Assembly: GCF_004210375.1 (NCBI RefSeq)
Contig: NC_134827.1
Location: 99,108,672-99,172,671 of the forward strand
Direction of reading: 5' to 3'
Origin: Tachypleus tridentatus
Taxonomy: Eukaryota > Arthropoda > Merostomata > Xiphosura > Limulidae
DNA length: 64,000 nucleotides
Shown here piece after piece: positions 41,101-51,640 of the stretch (the first letter of the stretch is position 1; the number at the start of each line of letters is the position of its first letter). The notes below the pieces were generated by a model, which was given only the letters and a program-made list of their open reading frames with translations, was not told the origin of the DNA and searched no databases. The translations under genes were made by a program, and so were the position numbers.

Positions 41101-44100
41101 TAAAAGTGAATGGGAGCAGATAGAGAGAAAAACAGCAGTAAAAGACTCACTAGGTGCATGAAATTAGGTACAAGTACCAGTATTGAAGAAGAAAAGTTAT
41201 GATCTAAGAGCATACACTCTACAGAACAACCCCTCCCATCAACACTCACATCACCCCAGAGGGGATTATGTCTATTAAAGTCCCCCAGGTATAAAAAGGA
41301 GAGACAGCAATTGTTCAATGAGAGCATCAAGGTCTGATTGATCCTACAACTATCCATGAGACAGGTAGAAAGAACAAACAGTGATGGTACAGCTCAAGGA
41401 AACACGGATGACTACGACCTCAATGGATGTATTGAGTGGCAAAGATAAAGCAAGTACATGCTTATCAACCACCAGTGCCATCCCTCCATGCACTCATCCA
41501 TCACACAACCTGTCACTTCTGTACAAATAAAACTGTCTGAAGGTAACTGTATCAGCAAATTTCAGAAAGGTTTCCTGTGAAGAAAGACATGCAGAATGGT
41601 AGTAATCAATCAGACCTTTGACGTCACCCAAATTATAATACAAACCTCAACAGTTTCACTGTATTAAAGTGGCCATTTTCACTTACACGAAGAAGAACTG
41701 GGCTCTTCTATATTCGACCACGTGATTTCTCTTTATTCTCTTTAATAGAAAAAGATCTGTCAACCCCCACAGATCCTGCCCCAGGCCGAGCGAGCAGGTT
41801 TCTGTCAGGAGATGAAGATTCTAGTGACTGAGGACGTGAATGTTTTTGCATATTTGAAATATACATGAATTTCTTATTAGATATCCAAGTTTGTGCAACT
41901 CAAAAGGCTAAGAAGAAAATATAAAATATTTTCAATCAAGCACAATCCACTCAAGAGTACAGAGAGTACTAGAAATATACAAATATATATTTGTTGTTTT
42001 TATATGCTTTTAATAAAATTAGCTATAATGTACAAATTAAATCTTTCAGTTTATCCTAACCAAATGTTTAAAAAAGCTTTAGCTGTTTCAAAATATTACA
42101 GTACATTACATTAGCTTTATGGGAAACAGTTCTATGAAAGAGAAAATATGAGATATAAAGTTTTACCACTAAAAGAAAAACACTTTAGAAGTTTATTTAG
42201 GACACTTTAGACCCAACGTAAATAAAATACAAAACCCTTAAGATAGGAGTAAGTGTTTTCAGTATAAATATATTAAAAAACATTCTTGTGCACGTTTATA
42301 ACAGACATGTAATGTTTAATAACAGTTTGACTGATTTTGTGAAGATACGTCTAAAATATTCAGTTACAGTTAGTACTGGATTAACTATATGCCACCTGGG
42401 CCCTGGTTACCCACATAACAAAACTGTGGTTCATAAAACTAGTAGAATAGAGGTAGAATGAGTTATTACCATTATTATTCTCGAGTATTACCTGGACCTA
42501 TAGTCCAGTAAACCTTAATCTGGCACTAATTAACCTGTACAGTTTCACAGTTCCAAGATTGAGAATAGGTTCTTATAGGATTATTGTTCACATACCTTTA
42601 CTCTTCATGTAACGTTTACTCGTTTCTGGAGGTATGACTTTTCTTCGATCCTTGGGATCATCTTCAGTGTTTTCATCGGAAGCAGTTTCAACTTCTCCTT
42701 CCTTCACTGGCTGTTCGTCTTCGTTTTGTTCTCCAAACAAACACCAACAAGTGTGTATGTCTCGATAGGGCTGAACAGATTTTTAATATTTATTCTTGTG
42801 CACATTTAATCTCAAAAGTTTGTTTTTTCTTATATCTTTATAAACTAGTTAACTGAGTAATATTACAACTGAATATTATTATTTAAATGTAAAAACATTT
42901 TTGATCAACTATTTAACACGGAATTTTCTTTGGTAACTTTTTCAGAGAAATGCACAAAACAGTGTTCGTCCTGCTATCTCACTTTTTCAGTAAAACTAAG
43001 TTAAACTTTTCATTCATAAAACTGATCAAATCTAGCAAGTTAATTACAACAACTAGTGCAAACCAAACAAACATTATTCAAAACCTACATGATTTATAAG
43101 AAATGCTTACATTTTAAAGAACATGCTTACAATATTTGTTGAGTCCAACTTTATGGGTTTTACAGGGTAACAACATTTCTCAATCTTTAAACTTTCAATG
43201 AATAAAAAGTAAACAATTTAACAATGCAGATACAAATAACATTTGTTCTACTGTGATACCAATTATCTTGTAAAGTACACAAACATTGTTACAGGTACCA
43301 ACTGAAAGTTTATAGTTTCTTCCATATGGCAAACTTACACAAAACAAATCAAAGAAATAAATTACAAATTTACTGTCTTTTGATTTTCATAAATAATTTC
43401 TAAGATTATGATTTTCAAGCACAAATTGAATTAGTTAACAATTATAAAAATTTTACAATGAAGAATAATGAAAATGTATGATAATAACCATCACTGAGAA
43501 CATACATAACTCAATACATATGCATAAAGTTATAATGATCACAATATAGCTTTAAGAAAAACATTTTAAGACTTTAAATTTAAGAAGCACAATAAATAAT
43601 TTATCAAATCCAGGAAATTAACAAAATAATAAAAAGGTTTTTCCCAAACCACATGAATGACTGAATCTAGGTAATATTTCCACAAAGTGTAGTGAACTTT
43701 CACTGAAATCAGTACACTGCACTTAAATACACAAAGCACAACAAATTTGAAAAAATAAACAAAAGCTACAACACTGAAGTCTTTAAAAACAAAAGTTGGG
43801 AGAAAAGATATTAAAGCCCTAGTTATCACAGAGATAACTATCTACCTTATTAATTCTATTTTTAAACATCTTAAGGGCTCCTTCTAAATACTACTAAACA
43901 TGTTAAAAAGATTATAAGTAATTTTAGTGATGACATTTATGTAAACCACCATATAACCATTTTTTAAGTATAGTAATTTTTAAAAACTACAGTACAACCC
44001 TTACAGTTCTCTTAAGTTGACTTCACATACTCAGACTATACTTTCACAAACTATAAAATCATCTGAAATTCATCAAGTTTAATATTTTTTCTACAAATAC

Positions 44101-45186
44101 ATAAAAAGAAAATTAGTATTCTGACAAACAGTAAGACCAACAAAAATCCAAATTTGGCTTACTAATGTGTTACATAGAATTTCCTTACACCCAGAAGATT
44201 TAAATATATTCATTATAATAATCTTGACTATTCATATCACCACTGGACACGTGGATTTAATTACTTTCGTACGTATTAGATATGTGATAAAACTCTACCT
44301 TGTAATCCTAACTGCTGATTTAACTGTTTTTCTTCATTTATATACCTGTGCTGCTGAGACAGAAATAAAATATATTTTACACCATGAAACTTGCTCTGCT
44401 ATTAGAAGGAAAAAATATAGCAGTCATTCCTACACCTAGCCTAAAAAGTTATATGGCAAGTCTACAAATGAAATTCCAGTAAGATATACAATCTTGCATT
44501 ATGCACTACTTGTGTTAACACACACACATATATGTATCTGATTTACAATTTTCAGCTTTTTTCTCTCTAGAACTATTAGTAACTTGCAAAATTTAATATT
44601 CTTTTTTTAATTTACTCTATTTCGTAGACATTGTGCTAATTCATTATTTTGTTTATTAATGTATTCAGTAACACAACAATATTTCAAAAATTCATGATTA
44701 AACACTTTCTCTCAGTCTAATGACTGTGGTAATATTTTTGTTTCACATCAATCACCATATAATAATAAACATATTAATTAAAATATTTACAAACATGAAG
44801 TATATACGGTTTCCTTTAAGACTATTGCTAATGTTGGTTAATTACATAAATCAGCTAAATCATTTATATTCTAAACTTACCGGTAATGTCGGAAATAGAA
44901 CAGAAGTTAACGTTTGTAGACCAAAACCACGACTGTAAATATTACTGCCAGACCCATAGTGAATCAGATTGTTTCTAAGCCATAAGGGAGGGATTGAGTA
45001 CCGATTTTTAAAACTGAAAAATACATTTTTTCTTGAAATTACAGTTTTATCGCTCAGTTTAATGTTTCCGATACACAATCCAACATAACGACATACGCTT
45101 GGTAAGCCTATTGTAATTTTATTGTTCGTGTTATTGAGCCTTACAAGAAAATCACAAACATATTTTAGACCAGTTTTTAAACACAT
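23087..45186 (-). CDS. mRpS18B: Mitochondrial small-subunit ribosomal protein mS40 (MRPS18B), seven exons
   Basis: A bS18-family protein of the mitochondrial ribosome small subunit. Exons in transcript order are 45186-44881, 42770-42596, 32652-32555, 30179-30108, 26324-26258, 24982-24923 and 23169-23087: 861 nt, 286 residues, all with GT/AG borders and matching phases. Residues 1-102 are poorly conserved and probably include the mitochondrial import sequence. Residues 103-160 form an acidic linker. The conserved core follows: [13 protein letters not shown] (about 166-178), [31 protein letters not shown], and the ending [13 protein letters not shown]. The cysteines of K-T-C and C-P-I-C are those expected for metal or Fe-S binding in this family. 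The ATG at 45186 is the only in-frame start supporting the first exon; 5' UTR not defined. Introns total about 21 kb and are full of transposons. Confidence 0.95.
24141..24285 (-). mobile_element. SINE family 1, heavily decayed copy
   Basis: Retains GTGAATAGTGAGATTAACCA, then a degraded B box (GGTTTCAATCC on the plus strand). Located in mRpS18B intron 6. Confidence 0.6.
24599..24770. mobile_element. Palindromic retrozyme-like unit, 172 bp
   Basis: A perfect 14-bp duplication TAATTAACTTTGTA flanks it at 24585-24598 and 24771-24784. Bases 24601-24732 form a long inverted repeat (arms about 64 nt, roughly six mismatches and one 3-nt gap). Each arm carries the 3' half of a Penelope-type hammerhead (GGTC then GAAAC or AAAAC) and the CCTCTCCTTATCAATAAAAG block. 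The right end has the TTTCTCATCATC terminal block shared with other copies. Lies in mRpS18B intron 6. Confidence 0.75.
24923..24982 (-). CDS. mRpS18B: mRpS18B exon 6
   Basis: [19 protein letters not shown] with split Gly codons at both ends. Donor G|GTGAGT. Confidence 0.95.
24983..26257 (-). other. mRpS18B intron 5
   Basis: AT-rich intron; no repeat or gene recognised. Confidence 0.7.
26258..26324 (-). CDS. mRpS18B: mRpS18B exon 5
   Basis: [22 protein letters not shown], then a phase-1 split Gly. Acceptor CCCAG, donor G|GTAGGA. Confidence 0.95.
26325..30107 (-). other. mRpS18B intron 4
   Basis: Holds the 37-bp tandem repeat at 27026-27136 and a purine-rich plus strand from about 28200 to 29830. 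Otherwise unremarkable. Confidence 0.7.
27026..27136. repeat. 37-bp tandem repeat, 3 units
   Basis: Unit GAAAGGTTGTAACACTCGGA followed by GCATACTGGCATTACAC. The units are identical apart from one G-to-A change in the third. Confidence 0.95.
30108..30179 (-). CDS. mRpS18B: mRpS18B exon 4
   Basis: 24 codons, [24 protein letters not shown]. Contains the C-P-I-C motif. Acceptor TTTAG, donor GTAAGT. Confidence 0.96.
30180..32554 (-). other. mRpS18B intron 3
   Basis: AT-rich; no recognisable gene or repeat. Confidence 0.6.
32555..32652 (-). CDS. mRpS18B: mRpS18B exon 3
   Basis: Encodes [20 protein letters not shown], then [12 protein letters not shown], the best conserved block of the family. 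Acceptor TTTTACAG, donor GTAAGT. Confidence 0.96.
32858..32945 (-). mobile_element. tRNA-derived SINE, family 2
   Basis: The minus strand reads CCCCACTGGTACAGCAGTGA (A box), then GGATTTACAATGCTAGAATC and a B-box relic GGGTTTGATTACC. Same layout as 48283-48402, with a Val-type TAC anticodon loop. Confidence 0.75.
33667..33915. mobile_element. piggyBac-type MITE, 249 bp
   Basis: Flanked by TTAA at 33663-33666 and 33916-33919. Inverted ends are CCTGTTGACTGC and, read inwards from the right, CCTGTTCAGTGC (10 of 12 match). No coding capacity. Confidence 0.7.
34814..34855 (-). ncRNA. Hammerhead-ribozyme-like motif in Penelope element
   Basis: Read on the minus strand: stem I strand GUGAAC, core CUGACGA, an extra U, stem II GACC/GGUC closing loop GAAGAA, GAAA, minimal stem III C-G-U, then U followed by GUUUGC pairing back to GUGAAC. 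This is the type I layout known from Penelope-like elements, where it processes the transcript. The extra U before stem II departs from the consensus, so activity is uncertain. Confidence 0.65.
34967..35329 (-). pseudogene. Penelope GIY-YIG endonuclease relic
   Basis: Encodes [15 protein letters not shown], then [15 protein letters not shown] and [11 protein letters not shown]. It matches the C-terminal GIY-YIG nuclease of Penelope-like elements and the copy at 46113. The Y-I-G and Arg segment is garbled by frameshifts here; the second copy keeps [11 protein letters not shown]. Confidence 0.8.
35339..36310 (-). pseudogene. Penelope-like reverse transcriptase relic
   Basis: 323 codons open. 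Shows [11 protein letters not shown] (motif A), [17 protein letters not shown] (motif B) and Y-W-Y-R-Y-V-D-D-T (catalytic Y-V-D-D). These are typical of Penelope/telomerase-related RTs, which copy RNA into DNA without LTRs or integrase. The catalytic aspartates are present. It is a pseudogene because the N-terminus is in another frame and a one-base shift at about 35345 separates it from the GIY-YIG domain. Confidence 0.9.
38743..39102 (-). mobile_element. 360-bp LINE 3'-tail insertion nested in a LINE
   Basis: An 11-bp perfect duplication CTGAGGAAGGA (38732-38742, 39103-39113) flanks a segment matching the 3' end of the LINE at 52427 onwards. The same position in the 54-kb copy has no insert. 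Either a 5'-truncated LINE or a SINE that uses the LINE tail. Confidence 0.85.
40138..40392 (-). pseudogene. LINE reverse transcriptase N-terminal fragment
   Basis: Encodes [27 protein letters not shown] and [12 protein letters not shown], the RT-0/RT-1 blocks of non-LTR elements. Continues in other frames to F-V-D-D near 39705. Confidence 0.7.
41037..41357 (-). pseudogene. LINE endonuclease fragment
   Basis: 107-codon open segment with [15 protein letters not shown], the G-D-F-N metal and catalytic motif of AP-type LINE endonucleases, which nick target DNA to prime reverse transcription. N-terminal strands are in other frames. Confidence 0.75.
42596..42770 (-). CDS. mRpS18B: mRpS18B exon 2
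   Basis: Begins [20 protein letters not shown] after AG at 42772-42771. It continues through an acidic stretch to R-Y-M-K-S-K and donor G|GTATGT. The P-Y-R-D start recalls mammalian MRPS18B. Ends in phase 1. Confidence 0.88.
42771..44880 (-). other. mRpS18B intron 1
   Basis: AT-rich sequence with short open frames; nothing recognised. Confidence 0.6.
44881..45186 (-). CDS. mRpS18B: mRpS18B exon 1 (start codon, targeting region)
   Basis: 102 codons from ATG at 45186 to L-F-P-T-L-P, then a consensus donor CCG|GTAAGT (GT at 44880-44879). Few acidic residues, many Lys, Arg, Ser and Leu: consistent with a mitochondrial presequence. Assignment rests on the phase-0 join to the next exon rather than on homology. 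Confidence 0.75.
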
Positions 45187-46112
45187 TATTTAAAGGAAAT
45201 TAAACTTTCAACTGTGAGGATACTAACAGTCTAATTAATAACTTAAGTGCTTGTGTTTTAAAACGTCACGTGTAGAAACAAGGCTCTCCAATTCAAGGTT
45301 ACTCTGTCGGTGGAAAATTAATTCACTCAAGAGCTTGTATATTTATACTAAATGAAAACGATTATTTATACCATTGCGCTAAAGAATCGACGACTTCCAA
45401 AAATATCTTAAATAGAGACGTTTGTAAAAACGTGGAATCACCTGACCATACACGACTACAAATAATAGAAAATCTGCCAATCCACAATACCGCCTGAAAA
45501 TCTATTGTCATTCCAACAACATACATGTAAGCTACGTCTATATCAAATATACGGTCATAAATAGTTTCAGCGTAATGCTTACTGGGTTTTGCTTTAAATT
45601 TAATTAGACATGTAAAAATAAATTGACTTTTCCCAACTACTTTTTCAGTGATTCCAGGTTTTGTAAATACCCTTATCTTATGATTATGGATGACATATTT
45701 TACTAGTAAGTTGTACCGTTCTATTAAAATTAGTAAACACAGTTGTCGAAAAAAGGTTTTTTTCAGTAAATCTCTGAAGATAAACTCTCGTTGACAATTA
45801 AACGAAAATAAACGTAACCTTTAATACTGTTGAATAGCTCTGTTAAAAATAACATTATGCTGTTATGATGACTTTTAAAAAGACGGTAATACCAAATATA
45901 TATTTAATACAAACATTTCGGAATTTGTCTTTAAATTCGATATCTCAAAAAAAAAGTTAGTTAATGACATTCGAATAACAAAAAACAACATTAGTATTGA
46001 GCGAATTTTTGTAGTTAATCGCAAGATTAGAAAGAACATATTTAAAAAACCTAAATAGAATTATTACTTCAGTATCCAAGCGTATATATTGTGGCAAAAG
46101 TTTGTTTGTTTC
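45187..46112. other. Region upstream of mRpS18B
   Basis: Should contain the promoter and 5' UTR of mRpS18B, but I see no clear TATA box, initiator or CpG island. Confidence 0.4.
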
Positions 46113-46462
46113 TTATTTGGCAAAAACTAGTAGCAAAATATGATATTCCAGTTAATACCAAATTTATTCAAAAACCAGGCACAAAACTAAGGTCTATAGT
46201 GTGTAAAAACTACACTGACAAATATCACACCAACATTATTTATAAAATACAATGTGATAACTACCACGACTTCTGTATTGGAGAAACAAGTAGAAAAATG
46301 GAAACCAGATTCAAAGAACACAAAAAGTCAACTTCACACGTTTTTGAACACTGCAAATCAAATAAACACAACATAACCATAGAAAACACTCAAATACTAA
46401 ATAAAGAAACAAACGTAAAATTAAAGAAGCTTTACTTATACGACAGCTCAAGCCCAAAATAA
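46113..46462 (+). pseudogene. GIY-YIG endonuclease fragment of Penelope-like element
   Basis: Keeps [11 protein letters not shown] (the G-I-Y strand), F-C-I-G-E-T (Y-I-G equivalent), the catalytic-type Arg in R-K-M-E-T-R, and E-H. It ends with the conserved [10 protein letters not shown]. It lacks its RT partner and is frameshifted at the end compared with L-I-Q-Q-L-K-P-K in the other copy. Confidence 0.8.
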
Positions 46463-46604
46463 ACCAATTACAAAGGAACACCTTTATACCCATATTAATA
46501 AATATAATCAAACATCTAAGCACGCCCTCTACATTCCGACATTCAGTTACACAACCCCCTCATACATGTGGTCAACTATCGGTCAGTTACCTCTTTCTTT
46601 CCTT

Positions 46605-46646
46605 GTGAACCTGACGATGACCGAAGAAGGTCGAAATGTTGTTCGC
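46605..46646 (+). ncRNA. Hammerhead-ribozyme-like motif, second copy
   Basis: GUGAAC, CUGACGA, U, GACC-GAAGAA-GGUC, GAAA, UGUU, GUUCGC. Stem I GUGAAC/GUUCGC pairs over six positions with one U-G wobble. Compared with the 34.8-kb copy, both stem I changes (U to C at 46644, U to C inside the loop side) keep pairing, while stem III changes C to U. Confidence 0.62.
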
Positions 46647-46698
46647 TCCTCTACATAAAAATGTTCTCAACCCAAACCAGTCGTTTTTACATATATAT

Positions 46699-46961
46699 TT
46701 GTTCGTTTCTGAATTTCGCGCAAAGCTACACGAGACCTATCTGAGCTAGCCGTCCCTAATTTACTGGTGTAAGATTAGAAGGAGGTCATCACCACCCACT
46801 GCCTTCTCTTGGGCTACTCTTTTACCAACGAATAGTGGGATTGACCGAACATAATAATGCCCCCACGGCTAAAAGAGCGAGCATGTTTAGTGTGACGTGG
46901 ATTCGAACCCGCGACTCATCAAATTACTGGTCGAATGTCTTAATCACCTGGCCATGCCGGT
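46699..46961 (-). mobile_element. SINE family 1
   Basis: Body and head match the consensus (GATTCGAACCCGCGAC on plus is the B-box strand). It has a small body deletion. Abuts the end of the Penelope-like copy. Confidence 0.88.
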
Positions 46962-48282
46962 CGTGGCAAAAGTTACGGTACTGGGCGCAACTTTTATTTG
47001 TAAAGACACATTTATATTTGATTTGGATGGCTGTCATTATAAGTGGAATGACTAAAATTGCTTTTATTAAGACATTTCACAAGTCCTATCTAAGTTATAT
47101 CGCGGGTTTTTAGTTAAAATTATATAGCTTCGATTAACAGTGATCCAATAATAAAAAATATACGTAAAGAATGAAATGTGCTTAGGGTGGCTAAACATCC
47201 TAATAACACTGAGATGGTTCCAGTTTTACCCTCCATACCACTTGTCGCTGTCAGAAATAGTAAAAGTATAGTTTTTTATGTACTTTAGTGTGAACTTTAT
47301 GTATGATTTATCAGCATATACTATATAATAGTACTATTTTATATTGCATTTTGGAAATCATCTGACAAAAATTGTAGCGCCCTCTATCGATCGACAGCAG
47401 TGATATCTGTGTTGAAAGAATCATTAGATGTGGTAATTCTCCCAAATGTATAAACACTGTGCTGTACCATGAATGCATTCAAGTTTTGTTTCTGTTTCTT
47501 ACAATGATAGCACCAACAAATGAAGACCACAGTTTTCTGTCTGAGTGCCAGTTTTATGCTCATGATCTGTAAATATGGTTATTTAGCTATTCACCTTCTA
47601 GCTCGAATGGTTATCATTACAGTAACAGAGATAAATATAACTGAAACCAGCAGAACAGCTAAAGTCACAGCCACTTTATCATATTAGAGAATAAATATAT
47701 ATCTTCCAGAACATCTGCAATCTCTAGCATATCGCGATAATTCAACAATAATGAAGATGAACCATACAAGAAGTGATAATTCTACATTCGCATGGCCAAT
47801 CAGGTACAGATTAACAATTGTACACTTGACAAATATGTTAATCGTGACTGAAATGGGTACCTACATGTGCGATAATGGAACATCACGTACCATTCTGTTG
47901 GTTGTTCTCCAAATCTGTGGAATGATATGATGGAAAATTGTAAGTTGAACATATGTTTCATCAAAGGATATATATACAATATATCATGTTATAGCCACTC
48001 AATTAGTGTAATTAATGATAGTTTGGTGGTTGAAATTTTAACAGTTGAAAGGATGTTACTACAACCCTTAATTTCGAAGTTATTGAGTGATATTTGGAGG
48101 GTGATGCTGGTATGAAATCTTATGATAACAACTAGGTCTATCTAACTGAGTTATAGTGGAATTTCTGCAGAGTAGGCTTCAAAGAAGTCGTCATACTTGC
48201 AGCTAAGATAGTTGAGATTGTTAAATGAAAACTTTAGAGAAAGTTGTAGTTCAACTAAACTGGTGATGGCTGAAGATGCCTC
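46962..48282. other. Intergenic, nothing recognised
   Basis: AT-rich sequence; no exon or repeat family that I can name. Confidence 0.4.
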
Positions 48283-48402
48283 CCGTTGGTACAGCGGTAA
48301 GTCTACAGATTTACAACGCTAAAATCAGGTGTTCGATTCCTCTCGGTGAGTCGCAGCAGATAGCCCGATGTAGCTTTGCTATTAGAAAACACACACATGA
48401 CT
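48283..48402 (+). mobile_element. tRNA-derived SINE, family 2
   Basis: GCCTCCCGTTGGTACAGCGG (A box), GATTTACAACGC (Val-type TAC anticodon loop) and GTGTTCGATTCC (B box), followed by TAGCCCGATGTAGCTTTGCT and an ACACACA tail. Too extended at the 3' end and too poorly paired in the acceptor stem to be a working tRNA gene. Confidence 0.78.
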
Positions 48403-48714
48403 GAAGGTTCTGAAAAATATAATAAAAAGGATTTTTTGGATTCATGGGCTTGAACTCAGTCGACATAATTTTGTGCTATGTTGCTACGCATGTTTGTGCC
48501 CAATGGTCTGGTTGATATATAAGTTTTCATAAAATTCTGAAGAAGGGACATACCATTCCTGAACAGTTCGTTCTGTTTGAAAAAAAAACAAAAACATTAT
48601 GGTGAGTTGTGGAAATCGACGCATTAGCATATGAACTATTTAGATTCAACAAACTATGTGAAACGAAAACTAACTATCCTAATAATATGAACTCTTGAAA
48701 TGTTTTAGAAATGG

Positions 48715-48832
48715 TGTGTTTTCTTATAGCAAAGCCACATCGAGTCATTTGCTGAGTTCACCGAGAGGAATCCAACCTCTGATTTTAGCGTTGTGAATCT
48801 GTAGACTTACCTCTATACTAGCGGGAGACAGT
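48715..48832 (-). mobile_element. tRNA-derived SINE, family 2
   Basis: Reverse-oriented copy with the same anticodon loop (ATTCACAACGC) and GGTTGGATTCC in place of the B box; about 80% like the 48283 copy by eye. Confidence 0.75.
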
Positions 48833-49739
48833 AATAATTAATATTGTTATCATCAGTATCCTGATATTTGTTTAGTGCTCAAGTAATACTGAATTACTTG
48901 TATTTTATGTTGTATCTATAAAAATATATCCAAAATTTAATAACGTAGTTTAACTCTTCTGGTTGCTAGTCTTTTTCCAACATGTCTTGCTCAAAGACAC
49001 AACAACATGATGCGGACCAATTTTCAACTCATAACTATCCAAGTCCAAAGCCACTTCATTTTCTTTGTTTATTCATATTTGACTTGTATCAGAAAGATGG
49101 GTGGTACTATGAAGAAACAAATTACAAAATCTTCCACGTGTTGAAAGCTTAGTTCATTAATTATCAATTCTAACACTCTCTTCCACTGGATCTGGGCTCT
49201 ATCTCTGTGACAACAATGTGACATTGAAGAACTCGTATACGTATAAGATTGTTCAACTTGTTGACGGATGTCATGGCCAGAATTGTGTGTTTGTACACAG
49301 TTCCATATAAAACTAAGCACATTTAATTTCCACTAGTACCTGAAACAAATGTGTTCTGATGTCATAGTTAAGAATTCCTTCACCATAAACACAATAAGGA
49401 ACGGTCTGAACTACACCTGTATTTACAGTGGTTGGACAAAAGAAAGTGTCTCCTCCTTGAAAATGTTGTTAATTTGTTACATCTTTTATTAGGTAACAGA
49501 AACATATATAAAACTATTTGGTGTTAGAATGCACTCGACGAACGAGATCTGTTCAAATATGATCTTATATCGTAATTTTAACACTGGCTTTCGTGAATAC
49601 CTGAACTTTTCACGATTTTAGTTACATTTTCTCATAAAAAGTGTTTGTCACCTGCTGTAAGTTCCTTATATCTTCTTGTTCAAATTAGCCTACAAAATGA
49701 TCAAACAGATTTCTCTGTAATTGTAGAGTAACTAAAAGA
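48833..49739. other. Intergenic, nothing recognised
   Basis: A CAGTGGTTGGACAAA sequence at about 49430 resembles a Tc1-type end, but no partner end was found. Confidence 0.4.
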
Positions 49740-49748
49740 TATCTTAGA

Positions 49749-49988
49749 AATTGGTTTGTTTTGAATTTCGCGCAAAGCTACACAAGGGCTATCTGCGCTC
49801 GCCGTCCCTAATTTAGCAGTGTAAAACGAGAAGGAAGACAACCCTTTTACCTACGAATAGTAGGATTGATCGTCACATTATAACGCCTCCACGGCTGAAA
49901 GGGCGAGCATGTTTAGTGCGACGGAAATTCGAACCCGCGACCCTCAGATTACGAGTCGAATATCTTAACCACCTGGCCATGCCGGGCC
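49749..49988 (-). mobile_element. SINE family 1
   Basis: Flanked by TATCTTAGA (49740-49748) and TATCTTGGA (49989-49997), one mismatch. The body has a deletion of about 35 bp relative to the consensus. Confidence 0.85.
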
Positions 49989-50974
49989 TATCTTGGAGAT
50001 AAAAGAACTGATGTTATGAAATGGTCAGGTCAATCACCTGATACACTCCGACTGAAGAAGTTATGGACTGTGTTAAGGCAGTTAACGAAAGATCGCAAGC
50101 CAAAAATATATCTTTAATTGAATTCGTTTAAATATTTTTCGTGCTTCTACTTGTAATATTTTCGTTACCCAGTATTTTAAGCATATGTTATCCTTTCTAC
50201 TACGGAGAAACATGCAAAAGCTATTTCTAGATGCAGACTGGATCGCCTGATAAAACCCTGCTAAGCCTCAAAGGAAAAACACGTAATATAATAGTTTAAT
50301 ACTAACATCATAAAACACAAATAATCCTCTTCTTACCATCAAATTAACATTTATTAATTCTATTCATAATGAAAAATACTTACGTTTTCTCCTATCTCAT
50401 GAATGACCCCCTGTTCTCAAAATTACTGATGGTGTGAAATATAAAAGATTTTATATTTTAACTTATATTAAATATACTTCTCAATTCCGTATTTTTGTTA
50501 TTTTTATCAGTCATCGCTAGAGTCGCGGTGTTCCAATTACTAAGTTAAAAGTCATAACAGTAGTAAATACCATTAGGCACTACTGAAATTATAGATTTAT
50601 ATTAAAATGCTATTGGATCGAATACCGAACTTTTGGGTTAGGCTGAATTATTGGCATCAAGATCTCATAGGCTTATTTATTAAAGCATGCAACCGGGTAA
50701 GCCTCCTTATGCCTAACCTCACTATGACATCGTTGTTACCGTTGGACTGTTTAGTCTTACAACTACGTGACATTGTTATAGGTTAACTCACTCACAAGTT
50801 TAGGCCTATTACAACAAAGTTAATATAGATTTAAATAGAGCTATTTAACGACTGTGTAATGGAATTACTTTGAACGTATCATCACTAAATTAGGACGTAA
50901 ATTATGCGTAAAACATGAATATCTCACATGTTCAACAACACGTATGACACGATGTGATGTATACTTCACTTCGG

Positions 50975-51251
50975 TTTGTTTGTTTGTTTGGAAATTTCGC
51001 ACAAAGCTACTCGAGGTCTATCTGTGCTAGCCATCCCTAATTTAGCAGTGTAAGACTAGAGGGAAGGCAGCTAGTCATCACCACCCACCGCCAACTCTTG
51101 GGCTACTCTTTACCAACGAATAGTGGGATTGACCGTCACATTATACACCCCTACGGCTGGGAGGGCGAGCATGTTTAGCGCGACGCGGGCGCGAACCCGC
51201 GACCCTCGGATTACGAGTCGCACGCCTTACGCGCTAGGCCATGCCGGGACG
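50975..51251 (-). mobile_element. SINE family 1, young copy
   Basis: Perfect 11-bp TSD CTTCACTTCGG at 50964-50974 and 51252-51262. Very close to the 9154 copy, including the atypical B box with GCGCGAACCCGCG on the plus strand. Confidence 0.93.
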
Positions 51252-51640
51252 CTTCACTTCGGAAAACCACTGATCAACTACATTAACATATTTCCTTCTT
51301 CTGTACAGTAATTCCCAAGTTTCAGTTTGGTGAATGTTCGTCCAGTAGTTTGAGTATTGAAATAAGAAAAAATCAAATTTTGTGTCCTACCATACAATAT
51401 ACGAGTATATATATATTAAATTAACGGGAATTCGTCCCGAAATGGAACTCTTACCTTTAACCCTTTTTCTGATATACGAAAATTCTTTGTCTGATGCAGA
51501 TGTGTTTGGAAGACTGTCTTTTCTTGTTCCAGTAAAGTTGGAAGATGTAATTAAACAAGCTAACACCTGCACATTACGTTATCAAATATTATAGTGAACG
51601 ATGGTTTTTGTTTATACCCACTTGTTTTTCGTTTAACATT

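Larger units (their letters stand above)
37525..41860 (-). mobile_element. I/Jockey-like LINE, longest copy, with nested insert
   Basis: Minus orientation. It carries the ORF1 end (41860-41640), endonuclease with [13 protein letters not shown] (41357-41037), RT (about 40990-39400) with catalytic F-V-D-D at 39710-39699, and RNase H (about 38520-37600). The tail at 37525-37580 resembles TTGGTTGGTT-type ends. Truncated at the 5' end; full of frameshifts. A 360-bp piece was inserted at 38743-39102. Sits in mRpS18B intron 2. Confidence 0.85.
46113..46698 (+). mobile_element. Penelope-like element, 3' part only
   Basis: Plus-strand copy starting in the RT/GIY-YIG linker (W-Q-K-L-V-A-K-Y-D-I-P). 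It continues through GIY-YIG ([16 protein letters not shown]) to the hammerhead-like motif and the terminal region, where a SINE takes over near 46699. More complete in GIY-YIG than the 35-kb copy, but lacks RT. Confidence 0.85.

Noticed and set aside
48283-48355. Functional tRNA-Val gene
   Set aside because: Acceptor stem does not pair, two other copies are present, and a SINE-like tail follows; it is a SINE head.
49425-49460. Tc1-like end CAGTGGTTGGACAAA
   Set aside because: No matching inverted end was found within a plausible distance.
51382-51594. 70-codon frame between two SINEs
   Set aside because: No recognisable motif, no splice context; open on both strands.
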